A DNA stretch of 55,926 nucleotides, taken from NCBI GenBank assembly GCA_902514765.1, contig CABXSA010000004.1, positions 1-55,926 of the forward strand, read 5' to 3'. This stretch comes from an uncultured SAR86 cluster bacterium. Its GTDB lineage: Bacteria; Pseudomonadota; Gammaproteobacteria; Magnimaribacterales; AG-339-G14. Below are positions 32,762-41,791 of the stretch, in pieces. The notes under the pieces were generated by a model, which saw only the letters and a list, made by a program, of their open reading frames with translations, ran no database searches and was not told the origin of the DNA. Made by a program: the position numbers and the translations under genes. Position 1 is the stretch's first letter. The number at the start of each line of letters is the position of its first letter.

Positions 32762-34042
32762 ATGGACATTTTTCTAGAAAGAAGAAAAAAATTAGCTGAT
32801 CTGTTGCCTGATGGATCGGTGGCGATCATTCATTCAGCCAATCAAAAAATCAGAAATGGTGATACTGACTATTCTTTCAGACAAGATAGCGATTTTTTGT
32901 ACTTAACTAACTTTAATGAAGCCGATGCTGCATTAGTTATTGAAAAAAAAGGGAGTACGATTTTTCATCTCCTCTGTGCGGAAAAAGATGAAGTAAGAGA
33001 AAAATGGGAGGGACCTCGATTGGGTCCTAAAAATGTGTCTCAACTGGGTTTTGAAAGCGGTTTTAAAATAGATGATCTTATTTTAAAAACCACTGAATTT
33101 CTCGAAGGTGCAGACCATTTATTTTGTCAAAACAAAAGTCAAAAAAAATTATTCTTTGCATTAACCAAAAGGCTAAAAGGCAAAAAGATAAACTTTGATC
33201 TAAATCCAAAAAATATTAAAAGTGTTGATTCTTTAATACACGAATTAAGACTTTTAAAATCTAAAGAAGAAGTCAGTATTATTCAAAAAGCATGTGATAT
33301 CTCATCTTCTGCTCATGAAAGAGCAATGAAAGCTGTAAAACCAGAAATGTACGAATATCAACTTGAAGCAGAATACCTTCATGAATTTATGTTCAATGGT
33401 GCAAAGGAGTGTGCCTATCCTTCTATCGTAGGAGGAGGAGAAAATGCATGCATTCTTCATTACAGCAAGAATACAGATTTGCTTAAAGACGGTGATTTGG
33501 TTCTGGTCGATGCAGGCTGCGAATATAGAGGCTACGCGAGCGATATCACCAGAACTTTTCCTGTTAATGGAAAATTTTCGTCAGAACAAAAACTTATCTA
33601 CGAGATCGTTTTGGAATCTCAAAAACAATCTATTGAAAGCATTTCAGAAAAATCCAATCCTCTTGAGACGCATAAAAAATCTTTAGAAGTCATTGTTGAA
33701 GGACTATTAAGCTTGGGTTTATTAAAGGGCTCTAAAGAAGAAGTCATTGAAACTCAATCTTATTCAAAATTTTACATGCACCGCGTTGGTCATTGGTTAG
33801 GTCTTGATGTGCACGATGTCGGTGGCTATGAAAAAGATGGCAAGGTAAGGTCTTATGAAAATGGGATGATTACCACTATCGAACCAGGAATCTACATCAG
33901 CAAAGAAGAAAACGTTCCAGAAAAATTTAAAGGAATTGGAATTCGAATCGAAGATGATGTGTTAGTTGAAAACAATCAGCCAAAAGTTCTTAGTTCAGCC
34001 ATTAAAGAGCTTGATGACATTCAACAACTGATGGCGAGTTAA
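32762..34042 (+). CDS. pepP: Xaa-Pro aminopeptidase
   Basis: Removes N-terminal residues next to proline; dimetal M24 enzyme. The 426-residue protein has an N-terminal creatinase-like domain and a pita-bread catalytic domain with ligands in DAGCEYRGYASDITRTF (two Asp), HRVGHWLG (His), TTIEPGIYI (Glu) and IRIEDDVLV (Glu). It is divergent from the zapA group and its stop overlaps the next gene start (TAATG), the conserved pepP-ubiH order. Confidence 0.95.
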   Translation: MDIFLERRKKLADLLPDGSVAIIHSANQKIRNGDTDYSFRQDSDFLYLTNFNEADAALVIEKKGSTIFHLLCAEKDEVREKWEGPRLGPKNVSQLGFESGFKIDDLILKTTEFLEGADHLFCQNKSQKKLFFALTKRLKGKKINFDLNPKNIKSVDSLIHELRLLKSKEEVSIIQKACDISSSAHERAMKAVKPEMYEYQLEAEYLHEFMFNGAKECAYPSIVGGGENACILHYSKNTDLLKDGDLVLVDAGCEYRGYASDITRTFPVNGKFSSEQKLIYEIVLESQKQSIESISEKSNPLETHKKSLEVIVEGLLSLGLLKGSKEEVIETQSYSKFYMHRVGHWLGLDVHDVGGYEKDGKVRSYENGMITTIEPGIYISKEENVPEKFKGIGIRIEDDVLVENNQPKVLSSAIKELDDIQQLMAS

Positions 34043-35175
34043 TGAAATATGATGTCCTCATTGTTGGTGCTGGCGTAACTGGTGCCCTCCTTTTTCTTGC
34101 ATTGAAGAATAAAAATATAAATGTCGGACTGATAGATGGTCGAGAAAAGGCGCCCAACAGTTACCGCCATCTATCATTGAATAACAAAAGTGTGACATTT
34201 CTTAAGGAGTTGAATGCATGGAATGAAATCAGTAAAAATGCTTTTGAATACAATCAGATAAAGGTTTGGGATCAAGAAGGCACTGGGTTCATAGATTTCA
34301 ATGTGAATGAATTGGAAAAAAATATTCAGAATATTGGCTTCATAGTCAAAGAAGGAGATATTCAAAATTCTCTGTTATCTCTCGTTTCCGATTCAAAAAA
34401 TCTTTTGTGGAGTTGTAATTTAGAAAAAATAGAAAAAATTAATAGAGATATTCATTGCGAAACATCAAAGGGAAAATTGGAGACAAAAATTTTAATAGGT
34501 GCTGACGGCATTCAATCAAGTGTAAGAAATCTTTCTTCGATTGCTTCAAGAACTTGGAGTTACAATCAGACGGCAATAGTTGCCAACTTTTCTGTGCTTC
34601 AAACAGCCCCATGCATAAGACAAACTTTCACCTCGGTGGGACCGCTTGCTTTGCTCCCAATGAATGAGACTGAACTTACCATGATATGGTCCATTGACGA
34701 TACCAAGGCCTATGATTACTTAGGCATGAATGAAGATGACTTTATAAATGAAATTCATCAATCTTTTGGGGAAAAACTTCCAGAAATAAAATTCTCAGCC
34801 AAAAGACAGTCATTTCCCCTAAAACACCTCTCTGCAAAAACTTTTGCCAGAGGTAATGTTTTTCTTGTGGGAGATGCTGCGCACCACATTCATCCATTAG
34901 CAGGATTAGGATTAAACGCAGGAATCGGTGATGTGAAATCTCTATCGGATTTAATTACTCTTGAAAGTTTGCTACAAGTTAAACAAATTGAAGATAAATA
35001 CAATCGACAAAGAATTCCAATCAATTTAGCCCTAGCAGCTGCTATGGAAGCTTTCAAAAGAGGTTTCGAGCAAAAAAATATCTGGATAAGACTCATTAGA
35101 AATCATGCCTTTAGTCTTACCAATAAACTAACTTTTCTAAAAAATAAATTTATAAAGCTTGCTACTGAGCTTTAA
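34042..35175 (+). CDS. ubiH: FAD-dependent ubiquinone-biosynthesis hydroxylase (UbiH/UbiF family)
   Basis: Flavin monooxygenase acting on the ubiquinone ring. Motifs: dinucleotide-binding VGAGVTGALL (residues 7-16), the DG motif GADGIQSSVRN, and the FAD ribityl motif VGDAAHHIHPLAGLGLN. At 377 residues it has normal length. Only one such gene follows pepP, whereas E. coli has ubiH and ubiI in series. It may have broader position specificity or partners elsewhere, so the H assignment rests on context. It ends 10 bases before the convergent siderophore reductase gene. Confidence 0.88.
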   Translation: MKYDVLIVGAGVTGALLFLALKNKNINVGLIDGREKAPNSYRHLSLNNKSVTFLKELNAWNEISKNAFEYNQIKVWDQEGTGFIDFNVNELEKNIQNIGFIVKEGDIQNSLLSLVSDSKNLLWSCNLEKIEKINRDIHCETSKGKLETKILIGADGIQSSVRNLSSIASRTWSYNQTAIVANFSVLQTAPCIRQTFTSVGPLALLPMNETELTMIWSIDDTKAYDYLGMNEDDFINEIHQSFGEKLPEIKFSAKRQSFPLKHLSAKTFARGNVFLVGDAAHHIHPLAGLGLNAGIGDVKSLSDLITLESLLQVKQIEDKYNRQRIPINLALAAAMEAFKRGFEQKNIWIRLIRNHAFSLTNKLTFLKNKFIKLATEL

Positions 35176-35185
35176 AATTTTAAGT

Positions 35186-36244
35186 CTATTTTTTCCAATA
35201 GCCAGTTATGTGCATTTGTTCTTTTGCGACACCCTCATTTTTGAAGAATTTTCTAATTTTCATCATCTGTCTAGCCTCGCCTGCTCCAAAAATATAAAAA
35301 TCATTTTTTGGAAGCTCATAAACTTTCAAACTGTCTAATAATTTCTCTCCTTCGCCGGGCTCATCGCCTTCTCGATAAATCCAATTTTCTAAAATATTAT
35401 TTTCTCCTTTAGTTGGTATTTGGCAGCTTTCATCAATAACTTCATAAAAAGTTGTACATTTGGAAAAGTTTTTATTGTTTTCACTAATGACTTTCATTGC
35501 AGGTATCCCTGTTTCATCTGCTATTAAAATCAAATGACTAAATTTTTTTGATGGACTAAACATTGACCTTGGGCCCCACAGAATCGCCTGATCACCCGTC
35601 TTAGCTTTTTCAGCCCAATTGCCTAAATTTCCTGAATGACTGTGTAAGACAAACCACATTTTTATTTCATCTTCTCTAAAGTTTCTGATGGTGTAATAAG
35701 CACCAGCAGTGATTTTTATTTCGTCAGATATCTGTTTTCTATAATTTTCCATTGAGTAATCTCTATCTAAATTGGTCTTGTTCTTATCTAAAGGAACGAT
35801 AACAAATAAAAAATCATCACCATTTTGGGTTTCTAGTTTTGTGAAATCTCCTTTAAATACTATTTCTTTGATATTTTTGGAGATGATTTTTGTTTCACTA
35901 ACCTCAGAATAGAAAGATATCGAATGCAAAGAATTTTCAATATCTTTTTCAATATTTGTTTTTGGAAAATCAGACCCTAATCTTTCCCTCGCTTGGTAGA
36001 TGAGACCAATAAAAAAATTTTTTAACTCATCATTTGTGTTTGAATTTAAATCAAAATCTAAATCTAAATACCCTTCCACATTGTTGTTCATTATTTTTAG
36101 ATTTAATTGGTTTTTTTCAGAGACAATTATTTCTGCAGAAGAGTTCTGATTGTTTGATAAATAATCAGCTACCATTAGAACAGCGTCACTATGATTACTG
36201 TTATAGGTATCAATAAAGAGTGTTATTTCCTTAGAATCTTTCAT
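35186..36244 (-). CDS. siderophore-interacting protein (ferric-siderophore reductase-like)
   Basis: Cytoplasmic flavoprotein expected to reduce or release iron from imported siderophores. About residues 115-210 form the SIP FAD-binding barrel (YYTIRNF, VLHSHSGNLGNWA, ILWGPRS). Residues 210-352 form the NAD(P)H-binding half (LILIADETGIPAM, YIFGAGEARQMMKIR). The N-terminal ~100 residues resemble the layout of DUF2218, sometimes fused to SIP, but the match is weak. I start at ATG 36244 rather than TTG 36250. A Fur box lies 30 bases upstream, shared with the divergent gene. Confidence 0.85.
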   Translation of the reverse strand: MKDSKEITLFIDTYNSNHSDAVLMVADYLSNNQNSSAEIIVSEKNQLNLKIMNNNVEGYLDLDFDLNSNTNDELKNFFIGLIYQARERLGSDFPKTNIEKDIENSLHSISFYSEVSETKIISKNIKEIVFKGDFTKLETQNGDDFLFVIVPLDKNKTNLDRDYSMENYRKQISDEIKITAGAYYTIRNFREDEIKMWFVLHSHSGNLGNWAEKAKTGDQAILWGPRSMFSPSKKFSHLILIADETGIPAMKVISENNKNFSKCTTFYEVIDESCQIPTKGENNILENWIYREGDEPGEGEKLLDSLKVYELPKNDFYIFGAGEARQMMKIRKFFKNEGVAKEQMHITGYWKK

Positions 36245-36273
36245 CAGCAATTAAATAAAATTTATTGAAACAT

Positions 36274-36294
36274 AAATGATAATCATTATCATTT
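36274..36294. promoter_or_regulatory. Fur box between siderophore reductase and DUF6607 gene
   Basis: AAATGATAATCATTATCATTT is a nearly perfect inverted repeat and matches the Fur consensus (GATAATGATAATCATTATC) at almost every position. It lies between two divergent starts (36244 minus, 36314 plus), so it can repress both when iron is plentiful. Confidence 0.88.
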
Positions 36295-36313
36295 GATTGT
36301 TAATTTAATTATT

Positions 36314-37396
36314 ATGAAATTACTTAATACTCTATTGATTTTATTACTATCTTTTTCATCACTATCTTTAAGTGATAAGAATTATGTTTTTGGCTGGTCT
36401 CAAATAGAGGATGAAAAACTCAAAAACCCAAGAGGTGGTTCCACAAAAGGTCCTACTGTTGATCTCGACTTGTCCTTAAGCACTGCATGGGAAAAACTTC
36501 AAGAAAAAGGTATCAGTAAGTTTGAAAAGGATAGAAGAGCTATTCTGGCAATGTTAGGAGAATACAGAGTTTACTTTGATTTCATGGAAACCATGGGTTT
36601 CACTGAAGGTTATAGTCCTAGCAGGCCTTATCAATCTTGGGCAACAGAATTTGTGACTCTTGTGGAAGATGAAAGAGATTTTATTAGCCTGCAACATATC
36701 TTAGTAATTTTCACTGAGAGAGAAGATGGCTCACTATCAGAGCCAATGGTAGTAAAACACTGGCGTCAAGATTGGAAATACGAAGATAGAAACTTAAATG
36801 AATACAAAGGCTTCAATAAATGGGCAAAAAAAAGATATACCTCTTTTGCGGTAAGAGGTTCTTGGTCTCAATCTGTATATCAGGTTGATGACTCACCGCG
36901 TTATCAAAGTTATGGGATTTGGGATCATCAAGAAAATCTTTCTTCTTGGAAAAGTAAAGATACTTGGCGACCTTTGCCTAGAAGAGAATTTTCTATAAGA
37001 GAAGATTATGACGTTTTAATAGGTACAAATCTTAAAACCATAACTCCAAATGGCTGGGTTCATGAACAAAATAATAAAAAAGTAGTTCTCGACGAAAATT
37101 CAGAAATACTTGAAGTTTTGGCAAAAGAAATTGGCATTGCTAGGTATGAAAGAATCAAGGGATATGATTGGTCAGCAGGAAAAGATTATTGGAAAGCAAC
37201 TTCCGAATTTTGGATCAAAGTAAGAGATTACTGGACAATTCTTTTAAGTGAGTCCAAGACGCTTGAATTAGCCAAAGAAAAAGAGGGTTTAAGTTTATTT
37301 GCAAAGTTATTTGCTATGGCAAATGACTATAAAAAAGGAGATGTAGGCCAACTTGAAAAAATTAATAGCTCAATTGATTCTTATAGAATTAATTGA
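36314..37396 (+). CDS. exported DUF6607-family protein, Fur-regulated
   Basis: Function unknown. After a signal peptide (MKLLNTLLILLLSFSSLSLS) the mature ~340 residues are rich in Trp, Tyr and charged residues. Conserved-looking patches are KHWRQDWKYED, GSWSQSVYQVDDSPRY, WRPLPRREF and NGWVHEQNN. I recognise these as DUF6607, a family of uncharacterised gammaproteobacterial proteins. The ATG at 36314 is chosen over a TTG at 36293 that sits in the Fur box. It shares a Fur box with the siderophore reductase and ends one base from hemG, so a periplasmic role in iron or heme handling is inferred. Confidence 0.8.
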   Translation: MKLLNTLLILLLSFSSLSLSDKNYVFGWSQIEDEKLKNPRGGSTKGPTVDLDLSLSTAWEKLQEKGISKFEKDRRAILAMLGEYRVYFDFMETMGFTEGYSPSRPYQSWATEFVTLVEDERDFISLQHILVIFTEREDGSLSEPMVVKHWRQDWKYEDRNLNEYKGFNKWAKKRYTSFAVRGSWSQSVYQVDDSPRYQSYGIWDHQENLSSWKSKDTWRPLPRREFSIREDYDVLIGTNLKTITPNGWVHEQNNKKVVLDENSEILEVLAKEIGIARYERIKGYDWSAGKDYWKATSEFWIKVRDYWTILLSESKTLELAKEKEGLSLFAKLFAMANDYKKGDVGQLEKINSSIDSYRIN

Positions 37397-37397
37397 A

Positions 37398-37916
37398 TTA
37401 AATTAAATCTTCTGCAAATCTTTTCACCCTATCCCAATCTGTAAATTCGAAACGAGCTTTCGTATCTGTTGGCCCGCTTGTGATCCACATTATTAACCTA
37501 ATCATATATTTATCGAAAAAATTATAGACTGGATAATCCACTACCCCAGCAAATACATCTATATTTTTTGGTTTCCATTTTGTAACTTTTAAGAACTTAT
37601 TTACATATGGGTTGGATTCAGCTCTATTCTTCTCATTTTTTCTGGCAACTACGTTAACGCTAAAAAATGCATTTTCTTTTTCGTTGAGATCTTCAAGATT
37701 CTTTTCTATAAATTCAAATAAATCTTTACGGTAATTTCCATACCTTATACTGGCTCCAATTATGATTTGTTGATAATTTTTTAGGCTTAATGTTTTCGCT
37801 TCCGATAAAGAAGCCAAATCAACATTTTCTGATTCACTCAAATATTCAGCAATCTTGGAAGAAATTTTTTTGGTGTGGCCATCGATCGAAGAATAAACGA
37901 TAAGGGTATTTTTCAT
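37398..37916 (-). CDS. hemG: menaquinone-dependent protoporphyrinogen IX dehydrogenase (flavodoxin-type)
   Basis: Oxidises protoporphyrinogen IX to protoporphyrin IX, passing electrons to the quinone pool. The 172-residue flavodoxin-like protein has the FMN-binding YSSIDGHTKKIS at residues 8-19, the HemG motifs IIGASIRYGNY and FFSVNVVARK, and the long basic insert characteristic of HemG (YMIRLIMWITSGPTDT). Last gene of the hem operon, one base after hemF. Confidence 0.93.
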   Translation of the reverse strand: MKNTLIVYSSIDGHTKKISSKIAEYLSESENVDLASLSEAKTLSLKNYQQIIIGASIRYGNYRKDLFEFIEKNLEDLNEKENAFFSVNVVARKNEKNRAESNPYVNKFLKVTKWKPKNIDVFAGVVDYPVYNFFDKYMIRLIMWITSGPTDTKARFEFTDWDRVKRFAEDLI

Positions 37917-37917
37917 G

Positions 37918-38736
37918 CTATTTCCATTTAGCGGTGGGAGGCATAGACATCAAAATTGCTTCAGTAGAGCCACCCGTTTTTAGCCCAAACAAAGTTCCTC
38001 TATCCCAAATTAGGTTAAACTCTACATAACGACCTCTTTTAAGAAGCTGCTGCTCTTTTTCCTCTTCAGTCCAATTTAAATCTTTTTTTTCAGAAACTGT
38101 TTCTTTAATAATGTTTAGAGTGGTTGAACCTAGCTCTTTTACAAAATCAAAATCGTCTTCCCAGTTTCCGGTATTCAAATGATCAAAAAAAATACCACCA
38201 ACTCCTCTGGGTTCATCTCGGTGTGCAAGGTAGAAATATTCATCACAATTTTTTTTAAAATCTGAGTAATAGTTATCGTCTGATTTATCACATGCTTCTT
38301 TTAATTTGGCATGAAAAAGTTTAGTTTCTTTATCATCTGGAATTGACGGAGTCATATCTGTTCCACCTCCAAACCAATTTTCACCAGTTGCTAAAAATCT
38401 TGTATTGAAATGGAAAGCCGGCACCTTGGGCGATTGCATGTGGGCAACCAAACTGATTCCAGAAGCCCAATACTCTGCAGATTTTTCTGTTCCTTTGATT
38501 TGAGATTTAAAATCATCAGAAAATTCACCCGCGACAGTTGAAATGTTTACCCCAACCTTTTCGAAAACCTCGCCTTTAAGGATACTTATCTCACCTCCTC
38601 CTGAGCCTCTATGATCCCATTTTTTTCTTTCGAACTTTCTACCATCTAATTCTTCAAAGGCCGCACAAAATTGATCTCTCAAAGATCTAAACCATTGAGA
38701 TGCTAAATCTTTTTTTTCGTCTAAACTGCTGGTCAT
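37918..38736 (-). CDS. hemF: oxygen-dependent coproporphyrinogen III oxidase
   Basis: Decarboxylates coproporphyrinogen III to protoporphyrinogen IX with O2. Motifs: GGTDMTPSIP, HRDEPRGVGGIFFDHL, and RGRYVEFNLIWDRGT..GLKTGG. At 272 residues it is somewhat shorter than E. coli HemF (299). It overlaps hemH by four bases (ATGA). It requires oxygen, and no hemN is seen in the window. Confidence 0.95.
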   Translation of the reverse strand: MTSSLDEKKDLASQWFRSLRDQFCAAFEELDGRKFERKKWDHRGSGGGEISILKGEVFEKVGVNISTVAGEFSDDFKSQIKGTEKSAEYWASGISLVAHMQSPKVPAFHFNTRFLATGENWFGGGTDMTPSIPDDKETKLFHAKLKEACDKSDDNYYSDFKKNCDEYFYLAHRDEPRGVGGIFFDHLNTGNWEDDFDFVKELGSTTLNIIKETVSEKKDLNWTEEEKEQQLLKRGRYVEFNLIWDRGTLFGLKTGGSTEAILMSMPPTAKWK

Positions 38737-39749
38737 AGTTGGGATATTTTATTTGCAATTAAATTGTTGATGGCTTCTACATGCTCGACATTATCATTTA
38801 AGCAAGCTATGTAATGGAAAGCCTCTCCTCCAGAATCCAAGAAAATTTCTTTATTCTCTTCATCGATTTCTTCGATGGTCTCTAAACAATCCATGCTAAA
38901 CCCTGGCGATAAAATTAAGATTTTCTTTACTCCTTCTTTAGGTAATTTTTCCATTAGTTCACTTGTATATGGTTTTAACCATTCTCTTCCAGCCGCTGCC
39001 AATCTAGATTGAAAGCTAGTAATGTACTGATTTTCTTCAAGCCCTAAAGTTTCTGCAACTAAGCGTGAAGTCTTCTGGCAAAAACAATGATAGGGATCCC
39101 CTTCTTCAAAATATTTTTTTGGAATGCCGTGATAAGAAAAAACTATCTTGTCCTGTTTTCCATAAAATTCATGAGTTTTAATTGTGTTAGCTAATGAATT
39201 TATATACTCAGAATTATCATGGTAGCCACTCACAAAATGCAAACTAGGCACCCATCGCCATCTTGAGAGAATTGTGCTCACCTTGTCGAATATAGTCGCA
39301 GCAGTTACTGCAGAATATTGAGGAAATAAAGGCAAGAGTAAAATTTTGCGACAATTTTTTTCCTTCAAACTCAATAAAGCTTTTTCAAGGCTTGGATTTC
39401 CATAGCGCATGGCTAATTCAAATTCTATAGATTCAGAATTTTCATTCAGGTTTTTTATTTTGCTTAAAAATCTCTTTGAATAAACCAGCAAAGGCGAGCC
39501 TTCTTCAAGCCATACAGATTTATAAAGAGCTGCAGATTTCCTAGGTCTAAAAGGCAAAATAAACAAGTTAAGTACGAGCCACCAGATTATCTTTGGTACT
39601 TCTATGACTCTCGTATCTGATAAAAATTCTCTAAGATATTTTCTTACATCTTTTGTAGAGTAACTATCTGGCGAACCAAGATTACAGATAATTACACCAA
39701 CTTTTTGTTTATCTTCGTGGAAAAAATTCTCTTCGCCTAAAAAACTCAT
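38733..39749 (-). CDS. hemH: ferrochelatase
   Basis: Inserts Fe2+ into protoporphyrin IX, the last step to protoheme. The 338-residue protein has the N-terminal GVIICNLGSPDS, the catalytic His in VFSYHGIPKKY, and the conserved acidic segment near CLETIEEIDEE. It overlaps hemE upstream and hemF downstream by four bases each. In transcript order it precedes hemF and hemG although it acts after them. Confidence 0.95.
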   Translation of the reverse strand: MSFLGEENFFHEDKQKVGVIICNLGSPDSYSTKDVRKYLREFLSDTRVIEVPKIIWWLVLNLFILPFRPRKSAALYKSVWLEEGSPLLVYSKRFLSKIKNLNENSESIEFELAMRYGNPSLEKALLSLKEKNCRKILLLPLFPQYSAVTAATIFDKVSTILSRWRWVPSLHFVSGYHDNSEYINSLANTIKTHEFYGKQDKIVFSYHGIPKKYFEEGDPYHCFCQKTSRLVAETLGLEENQYITSFQSRLAAAGREWLKPYTSELMEKLPKEGVKKILILSPGFSMDCLETIEEIDEENKEIFLDSGGEAFHYIACLNDNVEHVEAINNLIANKISQL

Positions 39750-40765
39750 AAATAAGACCTTACTTTTTTTACAAAATGCTTAACATTATCTTGAGGTGTG
39801 GTCTTGATAACGCCATGGCCTAATCCACATACCCATCCTTTTCTATCCTCTATTGAAAGAGAAGAAATGTCTTCTAGAAATAAATTTAAAGCTTTATCAA
39901 ATTCCTTAAAATCCTGAGAAATGACCTTTTCACTGAAATTGCCTTGGATGAACCCATCATTCCTTTTTACGAAAATATCTTGAATGCTTACATTTGAATC
40001 TACTCCAATTCCTGCAAAAGGAACTTCGAAGCTATCGGATGCAGCAAAGATCTCATCATAAGAAACTCCATCTTTTGCATAGTAACCAACTTGATTTGGA
40101 AAAGACTTTACCAACTCACTTAAAATTTTATTGAGGTAAATAGATAAATCGTCCTTAGCAAGCTGGTGAGCACAAGAATCAAAAATCATTACCATTTCAG
40201 CTCCAGCCTGCAATTGCAAAGAAATATTTTTATGTAAAAGAGGATAGATATACTCTTCTAAAATTGCCCATTGGTAGCTTTCTATTTTTCCTATTTTGTC
40301 TAATTTATTTTTCGCTGAGGCAAAAGATAGCAATGTCCATGGTCCGCCAATAAAGCCAATCATCGACTTATCGTCTGGAAGCAGTTCGATCGTTCTTTCT
40401 ATTGCCTCCCCTTGGAATTCCAAAGATGTAATGGGATTATTATTGACAAGAATTCTGGAAACATTTTCTTCTGATAAATGTTCTTTGAATATTGGACCGG
40501 GATCATAAATTAAATCCATACCCAAAGATTCCAATGGAAAAAGTATATCGCTAAACAAGATAGCGACATCAAAGTCAAATTCTTCTATTGGACCCAAAGC
40601 AGTTTGAGCTGATAAGGCTGGACTTTTACAAAGCTCAACGAAAGAGTGAGATTTCTTAAGGTTTTGATAATGATCATGATATCTGCCAGCTTGACGCATA
40701 AACCATATTGGCGGAATTTCCTGAGGAACCCGATTCAAAGCATTTTGAAACCTGGAGTTACGCAT
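39746..40765 (-). CDS. hemE: uroporphyrinogen decarboxylase
   Basis: Converts uroporphyrinogen III to coproporphyrinogen III. Signature PPIWFMRQAGRY near the N terminus, the second family motif GFIGGPWTLLSF, and the C-terminal WVCGLGHGV. I start at ATG 40765, which gives 339 residues and places it eight bases after hemB; an upstream ATG at 40819 would add 18 residues lying inside hemB. Confidence 0.95.
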   Translation of the reverse strand: MRNSRFQNALNRVPQEIPPIWFMRQAGRYHDHYQNLKKSHSFVELCKSPALSAQTALGPIEEFDFDVAILFSDILFPLESLGMDLIYDPGPIFKEHLSEENVSRILVNNNPITSLEFQGEAIERTIELLPDDKSMIGFIGGPWTLLSFASAKNKLDKIGKIESYQWAILEEYIYPLLHKNISLQLQAGAEMVMIFDSCAHQLAKDDLSIYLNKILSELVKSFPNQVGYYAKDGVSYDEIFAASDSFEVPFAGIGVDSNVSIQDIFVKRNDGFIQGNFSEKVISQDFKEFDKALNLFLEDISSLSIEDRKGWVCGLGHGVIKTTPQDNVKHFVKKVRSYL

Positions 40766-40773
40766 ATAAGAAA

Positions 40774-41769
40774 TTATAGATTTTTTGCTATCTCTTTTGC
40801 GGCATAAGTTAAGATGCAATCCGCACCGGCTCGCTTAAATGAAAGAAGCGATTCAAACATTACGTCCTCGCTAAGCCAGTTTTTTTCAATTGCTGCTTTC
40901 AACATAGCGTATTCACCGCTTACTTGATAAACGAAGGTTGGCATTTGAAATTTTTCTTTAACTGCCTTTACTACGTCAAGATAAGGCATGCCTGGTTTTA
41001 CCATAACAATGTCAGCGCCCTCATTTATATCTAGGGCAACCTCATGGAGCGCTTCATCAATGTTCGCAACAGCCATTTGATAAGTATCTTTTGTTTTATT
41101 TCCAAAAAATTTTGCAGATTCTACTGCATCCTTAAAAGGACCATAGAACTTTGAACTGTATTTTGCTGAGTAAGCCAAAATCATAGTATTTTTGAAACCC
41201 TTTTCTTCCAAGGCTTTCCTTATGACTCCAATTCTGCCATCCATCATATCGGATGGAGCAATGATGTCTGTTCCTGCTTGAGCAAGCTTCAATGCCTGAT
41301 CTTCTAGAACTTTAAGTGTCTCATCATTATCAACATCGCCATCTGAATTTAATATGCCATCATGACCATGGGTTGTATAAGGATCTAAAGCTACATCAGC
41401 AATAACTAGAATCTCCGGAAAATTTTGTTTTATTTTCCTTATGACATTATTAAGAAAATTATTTTCATTTATTGCCTCGGAACCTTTCTCGTCTTTCTTG
41501 TCTTCATCAATTACAGGAAAAATAGCTGTCGCCTTGATACCTAATTTCACAAGCTCTTCAATTTCTATGAGAATACTTTTTTCTGAGTGTTTAAAAATTC
41601 CAAATAGAGATCCTATTTCTTCTTTTTCTTTAATGGATTCCTTAACGAAAATAGGTTGAATTAAATCATTAATGGATAATGTACTTTCTGCTACAAGATC
41701 TCTAATAGGTTTATTCGATCGTAGTCTTCTCAGCCTTGAGAGGGGATATTTTCTTTTAAAATTTGCCAT
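40774..41769 (-). CDS. hemB: delta-aminolevulinic acid dehydratase (porphobilinogen synthase)
   Basis: Condenses two ALA molecules to porphobilinogen. Both active-site lysines are visible, in AYSAKYSSKFYGPF and MVKPGMPYLD. The metal-binding loop reads DVALDPYTTHGHDG, without the cysteine triad of zinc enzymes, so this is the Asp-rich, magnesium-type HemB found in Pseudomonas and alphaproteobacteria. At 331 residues it has normal length. It begins 22 bases after the hemC fusion. Confidence 0.95.
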   Translation of the reverse strand: MANFKRKYPLSRLRRLRSNKPIRDLVAESTLSINDLIQPIFVKESIKEKEEIGSLFGIFKHSEKSILIEIEELVKLGIKATAIFPVIDEDKKDEKGSEAINENNFLNNVIRKIKQNFPEILVIADVALDPYTTHGHDGILNSDGDVDNDETLKVLEDQALKLAQAGTDIIAPSDMMDGRIGVIRKALEEKGFKNTMILAYSAKYSSKFYGPFKDAVESAKFFGNKTKDTYQMAVANIDEALHEVALDINEGADIVMVKPGMPYLDVVKAVKEKFQMPTFVYQVSGEYAMLKAAIEKNWLSEDVMFESLLSFKRAGADCILTYAAKEIAKNL

Positions 41770-41791
41770 ATTAGGTAAATAGAGGCGTAGC

